Positions 6,813 to 13,099 of a DNA stretch of 15,934 bases are shown piece after piece (the first letter of the stretch is position 1; each line of letters opens with the position of its first letter). Position numbers and translations under genes: made by a program. The notes below the pieces were generated by a model, which was not told where the DNA came from, ran no database searches, and saw only the letters and a list, made by a program, of their open reading frames with translations. This DNA is from a bacterium (GTDB taxonomy: Bacteria > AUK180 > JAQVHJ01), in contig JAQVHJ010000009.1 of assembly GCA_028696285.1 (NCBI GenBank), forward strand, positions 1 through 15,934. Direction: 5' to 3'.

Positions 6813-7802
6813 ATGTCAAAGAATAGATTAAAAAAAGGTCAAATCAAGATATATAAAACAAGCTCCGGTCCTAAGATTGAGGTTCATTTGGAAGAAGATA
6901 CTGTTTGGCTCCGGCAGGAAGAGATCGCAGAATTATTTAATAAAGACAGGTCTGTCATATCAAAACATATCAATAAAATATTTTCCGACAAAGAGGTAGA
7001 CAAGAAAAGCAATGTGCATTTTTTGCACATTGCAAATTCAGATAAACCCGTTGCGTTTTACAGCCTTGATGTAATATTATCAGTTGGTTACAGGACAAAT
7101 TCAAATCAAGCAATTCATTTTAGAAAATGGTCAACAAAAATATTGAAGGACCATTTAATAAAGGGTTATACCGTAAATGAAAAGATTAAAATATTGAATA
7201 GGGAGAAATTTAGAGAATTTAAAGAAGCCTTTATATTCATAGAGAATAGATTAAAAAATGAAGGACAGATTACAGGTCAGGAAACTACAATATTAAATCT
7301 TATTATAAGTTATACAAAGACATTTAATCTTCTTGAAGAATATGATAGGAATAAACTTATAATTTCAAGTAAGAAAAAAGTGTTTAATATCATTACCTAT
7401 GAAGATGTAATGAATATCGTAAATGATATTAAACGTAAGTTTTGCCATAACAAGGAATACAGCAAGTTATTCGGTAAGGAGGCAGGTGACAGTTTAAAAG
7501 GGATCATAGGTAATATCCATCAAACTTTCAAGGGAAAGGACCTATATAGTTCAGTTGAAGAGAAAGCAGCACATCTTTTATATTTCATAATTAAAGATCA
7601 TCCTTTCATTGATGGTAATAAGAGGATAGGTTCTTTCTTATTTATTTATTTTCTTGATAGGAACAATTTCCTTTTCAAAAAATCGGGAGAGAGAAAGATA
7701 AACGACAATGCCCTTATCGCTTTATCACTTTTAATAGCCTTAAGCGATCCTAAAGATAAAGATATTTTAATTAAAATTATAACAAATCTAATAGGTGACT
7801 GA
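6813..7802 (+). CDS. RhuM-family protein with C-terminal Fic/Doc domain
   Basis: 329 aa. The N-terminal part (about 10-125) matches the RhuM family: TVWLRQEEIAELF, then a helix-turn-helix-like stretch, then NSDKPVAFYSLDVILSVGYR and KILKDHLIKGY. The C-terminal part (about 195-320) is Fic/Doc-like with HPFIDGNKR at 263-271. Fic enzymes transfer AMP or other groups to proteins, and phage P1 Doc phosphorylates EF-Tu. The GNKR form and Ser274 in place of the final motif Arg resemble Doc more than classical AMP-transferring Fic. I see no clear S/T-x-x-x-E-G/N inhibitory motif and no adjacent antitoxin gene. It starts 8 nt after mod without a good Shine-Dalgarno sequence, so translation is probably coupled. 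Its position between mod and res suggests a function tied to restriction; that is inference. Confidence 0.88.
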   Translation: MSKNRLKKGQIKIYKTSSGPKIEVHLEEDTVWLRQEEIAELFNKDRSVISKHINKIFSDKEVDKKSNVHFLHIANSDKPVAFYSLDVILSVGYRTNSNQAIHFRKWSTKILKDHLIKGYTVNEKIKILNREKFREFKEAFIFIENRLKNEGQITGQETTILNLIISYTKTFNLLEEYDRNKLIISSKKKVFNIITYEDVMNIVNDIKRKFCHNKEYSKLFGKEAGDSLKGIIGNIHQTFKGKDLYSSVEEKAAHLLYFIIKDHPFIDGNKRIGSFLFIYFLDRNNFLFKKSGERKINDNALIALSLLIALSDPKDKDILIKIITNLIGD

Positions 7803-7804
7803 AA

Positions 7805-10420
7805 ATGCTTTATTCAACATTTGATTCTTTAAAAGAGTCATTAAATGATAATTTTTTTACTTCAAGAATCGGAGATTATATCAATGATAACCTTAATTTT
7901 AATCTTGAGTTGAGAGAATACCAAAAGGAAGCATTGGGACGGTTTGATTTTTATTTTAATGGTTTTCAGCACCGTAAATTTCCAGTTCAAATTCTTTTTC
8001 ACATGGCTACCGGAAGCGGTAAAACTCTTATTATGGCAGCAAATATTTTATATTTATACAACCTCGGATACCGTTTCTTTATTTTCTTTGTTAACAGCAC
8101 AAATATAATTGAGAAGACACGTGATAATTTTCTAAATCCGTTATCTGAAAAATATCTGTTTGCAAAAAAGATAAAATATAATGAGAAAGAGGTTTTTATC
8201 AAAGAGGTTTTAAATTTCGAAGGAGTAAATCCTGATAATATAAATATTTTATTCACGACTATTCAGGGACTTCACACCAGGTTAAATTATCCAAAAGAGA
8301 ATTCACTGACATATGAAGATTTTACGGATAAAGAGATAGTTTTAATTTCGGATGAAGCACATCATTTACAGACATTAACCAAGTCAAAATTAACTGGAAA
8401 CGAAGAAGAAGAGAAAAAGAGCTGGGAAAATACCGTTGAGAAAATTTTCAACAGTAACAGTAAAAATATTCTCCTGGAATTCACTGCCACAATAGATCTC
8501 GGGAATCCAGGAATCCGTGCAAAATATGAAGATAAAATAATCTATCAATATGACCTGAAGCAGTTCCGTTTAGACAGATACTCAAAAGAAATAGAAGTAA
8601 TTGAAGCTGATCTTGAACCCGTTGAAAGGGCCTTACAGGCAGTTATAATCAGCCAGTACAGGAGAAAGGTTGCAGAAAAGTATAAAAAAATATTAAAACC
8701 TATCATACTTCTAAAATCAAAGACAATTAAAGAATCCAAGGAAAATTATCTTTCTTTTCTTGGAACAATTAAAAACTTGAAAACCCGCGAGATCAAATCG
8801 GTTATATCGCGGTCAAAAGGAACTATATTAGATGATGCATTCGGATATTTTAAAAATAATGATATTTCAATAGATAATTTAATATCAGAATTGAAGGAAG
8901 AATTTTCTGAAGAAAAGTGTATGCTCTTGGATTCTGAAAACATAGATGAGGAGAAACAACTGAAACTTAATTCATTAGAAAGGTTAGATAATGAAGTCCG
9001 TGCAATATTTGCAGTAAACATGCTTAATGAAGGATGGGATGTTTTAAATTTATTTGATATAGTCCGTCTGTATGAAACCCGGGATGGAACATATTCACAT
9101 GGCCATTACAAACCGGGAAATACAACAATGGGAGAAGCTCAATTGATTGGTAGGGGAGCAAGGTATTTTCCTTTTGAGATAGAGGGATTCAAGGATAAAT
9201 ACAGGAGGAAGTTCGATAATGATACAGAGAACGAATTACGTATTCTTGAAGTGCTCCATTATCACAGTATGAAGAATCCTAACTACATCGATGAAATAAA
9301 AAATGCTCTTACCGAGATCGGAATTCTCCCGGAGAAGTATGTACAGAAAGATTTGTTTATTAAAGATTCATTTAAAAAGACTGAAATTTGGAATAAGGGA
9401 ATTGTATTTATTAATGACCGTTTGAACAATCCGCGCATTGAAATTTTATGTTTAAATGATGCTAAGATAGAAGATATCTATAAGTATGAATTCAGAACAG
9501 GAGAGATTAAAGAAGAGTTTATTCTCAGCAATATTCAGGAGACAAGATTATCCAAAGAAATTTCAAAGGGAATGAAGGAATATTCAATTAATGAATTTGG
9601 AGAAAATTTAATCAGAACCGGTTTGGATAAATTTGAATTTTACAGATTTGATAATCTTAAAAAGTATTTTCCGCATCTTAAATCAATTAAGGAATTCATA
9701 AATTCAAAATCTTATCTTGCAGGAGTAAAAGTTCAGGTCTCAGGTCCAAAATACAGGATAAGTAATTTAACGAATTCAGATAAATTTGAGTTAACTCTAT
9801 TCATAGTAATAAAAATTTCAGATCAAGCGCGGGTAAACACATCAGAATTTATCGGAAGCAAGCTGTTTAAAGCAAAGCTATTAAAGGAAATTTTCGGTAA
9901 GAATGACGGGAAGAAAACACTAAAATTAGACAGTGACAGTGAAAGGGTGAAGGAGATTTCAACAATTGATCTTAGTAAAAAAGATTGGTATGCACAGAAT
10001 GAAATTTTCGGAACTTCTGAAGAAAAAGAATTTTTAAAATTTTTTGATGAGGTTATTGAATATCTTGAAGAGAAATATTTAGATATAGCATTGTTACGCA
10101 ATGAAAGGTATTTCCAGCTATATGATTTTGAGCAAGGCCGGCCTTTTGAGCCTGATTTCCTTTTGATTTTACGTGAAAAGAGTAAAAAAATAACTATTTT
10201 GCAAGTTTTTATTGAGCCTAAGGGTGATCAATTTAAGGATAGTAATGGATTATTTACCAATTCTGCGGAAGGTTGGAAGCAAAAATTCCTTATTGATCTT
10301 GAAACTGAAGTGGAAATGGACTTAAAGTATGAGAATAAGAAATATAAGTTGCTTGGATTGCCATTTTTCAATGAAAAATTGAAAAAGTATTTTAAAGAAG
10401 AGTTTGAGAAGAATATCTGA
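7805..10420 (+). CDS. res: Type III restriction enzyme, Res subunit
   Basis: 871 aa, a usual size for Res. It is a superfamily 2 helicase-like translocase with a C-terminal nuclease. Seen in order: Q-motif-like ELREYQ (35-40), Walker A MATGSGKT (67-74), DEAH box SDEAHH (182-187), FTAT (226-229), motif V around NMLNEGWD (405-412) and motif VI QLIGRGARY (446-454). The endonuclease is the PD-(D/E)xK type with FEPDF (Asp784) and VFIEPKG (Glu804, Lys806), the form typical of type III Res. With Mod it should cleave unmodified DNA in an ATP-dependent way. It starts 2 nt after the RhuM/Fic stop, with AGGTGA at 7793-7798 inside the end of that gene (6-nt spacing). All key motifs are intact, so the system looks functional. 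Confidence 0.95.
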   Translation: MLYSTFDSLKESLNDNFFTSRIGDYINDNLNFNLELREYQKEALGRFDFYFNGFQHRKFPVQILFHMATGSGKTLIMAANILYLYNLGYRFFIFFVNSTNIIEKTRDNFLNPLSEKYLFAKKIKYNEKEVFIKEVLNFEGVNPDNINILFTTIQGLHTRLNYPKENSLTYEDFTDKEIVLISDEAHHLQTLTKSKLTGNEEEEKKSWENTVEKIFNSNSKNILLEFTATIDLGNPGIRAKYEDKIIYQYDLKQFRLDRYSKEIEVIEADLEPVERALQAVIISQYRRKVAEKYKKILKPIILLKSKTIKESKENYLSFLGTIKNLKTREIKSVISRSKGTILDDAFGYFKNNDISIDNLISELKEEFSEEKCMLLDSENIDEEKQLKLNSLERLDNEVRAIFAVNMLNEGWDVLNLFDIVRLYETRDGTYSHGHYKPGNTTMGEAQLIGRGARYFPFEIEGFKDKYRRKFDNDTENELRILEVLHYHSMKNPNYIDEIKNALTEIGILPEKYVQKDLFIKDSFKKTEIWNKGIVFINDRLNNPRIEILCLNDAKIEDIYKYEFRTGEIKEEFILSNIQETRLSKEISKGMKEYSINEFGENLIRTGLDKFEFYRFDNLKKYFPHLKSIKEFINSKSYLAGVKVQVSGPKYRISNLTNSDKFELTLFIVIKISDQARVNTSEFIGSKLFKAKLLKEIFGKNDGKKTLKLDSDSERVKEISTIDLSKKDWYAQNEIFGTSEEKEFLKFFDEVIEYLEEKYLDIALLRNERYFQLYDFEQGRPFEPDFLLILREKSKKITILQVFIEPKGDQFKDSNGLFTNSAEGWKQKFLIDLETEVEMDLKYENKKYKLLGLPFFNEKLKKYFKEEFEKNI

Positions 10421-10432
10421 AGATATTTTTTT
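10412..10432 (+). terminator. Putative intrinsic terminator of the restriction operon
   Basis: AATATCT (10412-10418) pairs with AGATATT (10421-10427) and is followed by further T residues to 10432. The res stop codon (10418-10420) lies at the end of the stem and in the loop. The stem is AT-only apart from one C-G pair, so it is weak. Confidence 0.4.
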
Positions 10433-10797
10433 GAAATTAGAATATTTTTTTAAATTACCGTTGTATTTACTTAATATTTACTCATTAAAACTTCTTAAAA
10501 ATCTCTTAAAAAAATCAAATAATTCATATAAAATGATATTATAAAGATATTTTTATTATTTCAAACCAAAGATTAAGCAATATAAAATAGCAATCGGTTA
10601 ACTGTGATTTCCACTATCCATTTTCTACTACAATCAATTTTTTGATAGTTTATATACATTAAGGCAAGAAATACATTTAACTGTTACCAAAATAATATAT
10701 ATAAATGCATGAAGCTTATTACAGAAAATATGCTCTAAAGGTTTTCAGAATCCTCAGATTCCTTTAACGTATTTTCATTTCTTGAAATTCGATTTTT
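10421..10797. other. AT-rich intergenic spacer
   Basis: About 377 bp without a convincing ORF, RNA gene or repeat family beyond the hairpin at its left edge. It is dominated by A/T runs, with no sign of the heptad or inverted-repeat elements found in the other gaps. It separates the convergent res gene and the small minus-strand gene. No strong bidirectional terminator is visible near its right end. Confidence 0.7.
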
Positions 10798-11121
10798 TTA
10801 CATCGATTTTTCATCAATTGTTTCATCATTCAGGATATACAGGTATCCTTCCTTTAATTCATTCCTTATCCTGTTGAATTCTTCTGTGTGGAATTTGTAT
10901 TCGACTGTGGGTGATATTTGAATGCAGAATGCTTCCTTCCAGGAGAGGAACCCGTCTTCATTCAACATGAAACTCAGATCCCAATCATGAAGTGTACAAC
11001 CAAGCTTCTTCTCTTTAACTGGCCATTCCCCGGCTGAATTTGAAAAATGCCTGCATAAATGGCAGCCAAATTCATATGTCCAGGTGTAGTTATTCCGCTT
11101 GAAATTATTTTTCATTGTCAT
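10798..11121 (-). CDS. Small Cys/His-rich protein of unknown function
   Basis: 107 aa, not recognised. Visible features are a CHLCRHF block (Cys20, Cys23, His25), GCTLHDW (Cys42, His45) and AFC (Cys66), plus several Trp and Phe residues. The Cys/His pattern could bind zinc or an iron-sulfur cluster, but no named family is claimed. There is no signal peptide or membrane helix. A good promoter lies about 56 bp upstream at 11177-11206, which supports this as a real gene. The Shine-Dalgarno sequence is weak, and translation could begin at the first ATG or at the second, two codons later. It is a single-gene unit, convergent with the restriction operon, between an AT-rich spacer and a repeat-rich gap. 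Confidence 0.7.
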   Translation of the reverse strand: MTMKNNFKRNNYTWTYEFGCHLCRHFSNSAGEWPVKEKKLGCTLHDWDLSFMLNEDGFLSWKEAFCIQISPTVEYKFHTEEFNRIRNELKEGYLYILNDETIDEKSM

Positions 11122-11176
11122 TTGAGTTAACTTGAAACGTTATTATTACAGCTAATTTCATAGCTTAAACAATCAT

Positions 11177-11206
11177 AATATAGCATAAAGAACCGAATCT
11201 TGTCAA
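11177..11206 (-). promoter_or_regulatory. Sigma70-type promoter of the small Cys/His gene
   Basis: On the minus strand TTGACA (11201-11206) is followed after 18 bp by TATATT (11177-11182), five of six matches to the -10 consensus. The predicted leader is about 49 nt. Confidence 0.7.
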
Positions 11207-11413
11207 GTTAAATCAAGCCAAGTTCCTCTGTCAAGTATGAGAAAACTGTTTTTATAATCCTTAAAAACAAGTTAAATTTTCAATTTTCATTATGAAGCTC
11301 TTTACAATAAAACTTCTTCTTGATTTTCAATCTTTTCTTCTTAACCCCGTTCATCTCTCGACAAGCGAAGTGAAGAGGTGTCTTAATGTTTCAAAGAAAC
11401 TACCAGGATTAAA

Positions 11414-11670
11414 ATCACATTCTCCTGCAGGCTAAGTATCAATCGCTCTCTGGTTCATTATATTGTTCTCATCTTAAAATCAACTAAGTAAATTTTCATC
11501 CTTCTGCGATTCCGCGGTTAACAAATCTTCTCTGCGTCCTCAGCGTCCTCTGCGGTAAAAATATCACATTCTCCTGCAGGCTAAGTATCAATCGCTCTCT
11601 GGTTCATTATATTGTTCTCATCTTAAAATCAACTAAGTAAATTTTCATCCTTCTGCGATTCCGCGGTTAA
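11414..11670. repeat. Direct duplication, 108 bp identical at 149-bp offset
   Basis: Positions 11414-11521 and 11563-11670 are identical by eye over 108 bp. After a small indel the similarity decays into related CTCTGCGT/CTCCGCGT phrases. The 3' part of the unit (TTCTGCGATTCCGCGGTTAA, then CTCTGCGTCCTCAGCG and CTCTGCGG) resembles a CTCTGCG-rich intergenic phrase met in many bacterial genomes. There is no ORF across it. Complete identity implies a recent tandem duplication or ongoing homogenisation. Confidence 0.9.
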
Positions 11671-11713
11671 ATAAATCTTCTCCGCGTTCTCTGTGTTTAT
11701 AATAAAAAAAAGG

Positions 11714-11729
11714 GCGTCCGGCCGGACGC
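11714..11729. terminator. GC-rich palindrome, terminator-like on the minus strand
   Basis: GCGTCCGG followed directly by its reverse complement CCGGACGC forms a perfect 16-bp palindrome. On its left the plus strand has AATAAAAAAAAGG, so transcription from right to left would meet the hairpin (stem GCGTCC/GGACGC, loop GGCC) followed by a run of eight T. No minus-strand gene is known upstream of it within the window, so it may instead be a repeat element. Confidence 0.45.
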
Positions 11730-11798
11730 TTTATAGTTATTTGCTTTGATAATTATGTTATTTTCTGATAATATTAAGGTTTGAAATAATTATGATAC

Positions 11799-11817
11799 GG
11801 GCGAAGGCCCTTCGCCC
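11799..11817. repeat. Perfect palindrome GGGCGAAGG/CCTTCGCCC
   Basis: Nine-base arms flank one central C. The sequence resembles the GGGGCGAA...TTCGCCC intergenic repeats found in many environmental bacterial genomes. It has no T-run after it, so it is not a good terminator. Confidence 0.7.
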
Positions 11818-11852
11818 CTACGGTATGTATCAAATGTTGGTAATACAAAAAT

Positions 11853-11896
11853 AGATTGCCACGTCATCCTGACAAGTCAGGATTTCTCGCAATGAC
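11853..11896. repeat. Solo half of the inverted-repeat element, copy 3
   Basis: It runs from AGATTGC (11853-11859) to GCAATGAC (11889-11896), matching the left modules of copies 1 and 2. Its centre is a hairpin of its own, ATCCTGAC (11866-11873), AA, GTCAGGAT (11876-11883). The partner module GTCATTGC...GCAATCT is absent nearby. Heptads begin 9 bp after it. Confidence 0.7.
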
Positions 11897-11904
11897 TGTT
11901 TATC

Positions 11905-11967
11905 GAATCACGGTTCATGAATCACGAATGACGATTATTGTTCACCGTTCACCGTTTACCGTTAACC
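11905..11967. repeat. Inverted heptad tract
   Basis: Four heptads (GAATCAC, GGTTCAT, GAATCAC, GAATGAC) occupy 11905-11932. After a short break, GTTCACC, GTTCACC, GTTTACC and GTTAACC occupy 11940-11967. These are the reverse complements of the units at 21-105, in the opposite orientation. Confidence 0.85.
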
Positions 11968-12004
11968 GTAAATGTTAAAAATGAAAGAACCGTCCCTTTT
12001 TTTC

Positions 12005-12033
12005 TTGAAATAATCTTAAGAAAGTGATATAAT
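12005..12033 (+). promoter_or_regulatory. Sigma70-type promoter of the Fe-S scaffold gene
   Basis: TTGAAA (12005-12010) and an exact TATAAT (12028-12033) are 17 bp apart. The predicted transcript start near 12040 leaves only about 13 nt before the ATG. Confidence 0.75.
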
Positions 12034-12052
12034 ACTTAAAATAATTAGGAAA

Positions 12053-12430
12053 ATGAAGAAGTTCAGTGTAAAAGAATTGTTTTTATCTCCGCAGAATTGC
12101 GGAAAAATTGAAGATCCGGACGGGTTCGGGATCTATGGTGATTCGGAGTGCGGGGATTATGTTGAAGTGTATCTGAAGATTGAGGATGAGCATATTACAG
12201 ATATCAAGTTTCTTTGCAAGGGATGTCCTACAGCAATTGCCCTGACAAGTTTAATGACTATCCTTGCCAAGGGTAAGCATGTGGATGATGCTGCAGAGAT
12301 AACCGATGAAGTTATTCTCGACTCTCTTGAAGGAGAAATCTCTGAAGAGAAGAAGCACTGTTCGAATCTCGGTGCAGAAGCATTATATAATGCGTTAATG
12401 AATTATGTGCTTAAAGATATTGAATCTTAA
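12053..12430 (+). CDS. IscU/NifU-like iron-sulfur cluster scaffold protein
   Basis: 125 aa, the size of a stand-alone IscU/NifU N-terminal domain. The three ligand cysteines are visible: Cys33 in SECGD (with Asp35), Cys58 in KGCPTAIA and Cys103 in HCSNLGAEAL. These proteins assemble nascent Fe-S clusters from cysteine-desulfurase sulfur and pass them to apoproteins in the cytoplasm. An extra Cys55 gives CKGC, and Cys16 lies near the N-terminus. The LPPVK motif that HscA recognises in ISC-type IscU is replaced by acidic and lysine residues before HCS. No iscS, sufS or other assembly gene is in the window. AGGA at 12047-12050 is only 2 nt from the ATG, an unusually short spacing. It is followed by a membrane protein after 20 nt. 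Confidence 0.85.
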   Translation: MKKFSVKELFLSPQNCGKIEDPDGFGIYGDSECGDYVEVYLKIEDEHITDIKFLCKGCPTAIALTSLMTILAKGKHVDDAAEITDEVILDSLEGEISEEKKHCSNLGAEALYNALMNYVLKDIES

Positions 12431-12450
12431 ACAAAAGAGAAGGACAGAAT

Positions 12451-13038
12451 TTGCCGGATATTGACGAAACAAAGAGCAGGAACAAGGGTAATTTAACGAC
12501 ATTCTCACTCTTTGCGATAATTACCATTCTGATTTCATGCTGTATGGTTTCATATTTTGGGAAGAATTTTATTTCCGGGATATTTTATGTTTCGACAGCG
12601 GATAAAATAAATATTTTACCTTCCAGTTCAAGCAGAATGCCTTCGGGTTATTCAGACCTTTATATTGGAATGAAATTAAAAGACATAAAAACTCCGTTGA
12701 AGTATGAAGGGGAGCATATTTATATCATTTCGAAAGAGACTCCGGATTTAATTCAGACAGAGCTTTTTGTAAAAGATTATTTTAATAATGCACTCTATTT
12801 CATTCATGAATATCCCGGAGCCCGGGTTTACTGTTTCAGATTTCAGTTTTCAAGTTCTATTTCATTTCCGGATAAAGACTTGAAGCTCTATAATTTTATA
12901 GACGCGGAAACAGAAGAAGAAATCAAGGTTTACAGAGACCGGACTATTCCGGGTCTGATAATTGCTGTCTATGATGAGAGGAAGACCATTGAGATTTGGG
13001 ATTCTGATTATTTCTTCAGAATGAAGGATTTAATTTAA
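12451..13038 (+). CDS. Membrane-anchored protein of unknown function
   Basis: 195 aa, not recognised. I accept the TTG start at 12451 because AGAAGGA (12438-12444) lies 6 nt before it and the first in-frame ATG (residue 32) would cut into the hydrophobic segment. After a polar N-terminus, a hydrophobic stretch (about 15-50) forms one membrane anchor. The LISC sequence ending at Cys30 fits a lipobox, so a lipoprotein is an alternative. The rest looks like a soluble extracytoplasmic domain with DLYIGMKLKDI, aromatic-rich strands and IWDSDYFFRM near the end. It lies 20 nt after the Fe-S scaffold gene, probably on the same transcript; no functional link is evident. Confidence 0.7.
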   Translation: MPDIDETKSRNKGNLTTFSLFAIITILISCCMVSYFGKNFISGIFYVSTADKINILPSSSSRMPSGYSDLYIGMKLKDIKTPLKYEGEHIYIISKETPDLIQTELFVKDYFNNALYFIHEYPGARVYCFRFQFSSSISFPDKDLKLYNFIDAETEEEIKVYRDRTIPGLIIAVYDERKTIEIWDSDYFFRMKDLI

Positions 13039-13048
13039 AAAAAAAGAA

Positions 13049-13077
13049 TTGACAGGGAATATTTAATATGTTAGTAT
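13049..13077 (+). promoter_or_regulatory. Putative promoter of the polX-nth operon
   Basis: An exact TTGACA (13049-13054) is followed after 17 bp by TAGTAT (13072-13077), a four-of-six -10 match. The predicted leader is about 16 nt, and AAAGGA (13089-13094) lies 5 nt before the ATG at 13100. Confidence 0.55.
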
Positions 13078-13099
13078 TTCAAAATACAAAAGGACTCGA

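Larger units (their letters stand above)
11207..12004. other. Repeat-rich non-coding region
   Basis: About 800 bp with no supportable coding gene. It holds a stem-forming segment (CATCTCT at 11352-11358 with AGAGGTG at 11374-11380, allowing one G-T pair), an exact 108-bp direct duplication, two GC-rich palindromes, a solo inverted-repeat module and an inverted heptad tract. These are listed separately. The remaining sequence is AT-rich and featureless to the eye. Confidence 0.75.

Noticed and set aside
8746..9021. 91-codon minus-strand ORF
   Set aside because: It lies within the Res helicase region, is low-complexity (Ser/Phe-rich), and is the complement of AT-rich coding DNA.
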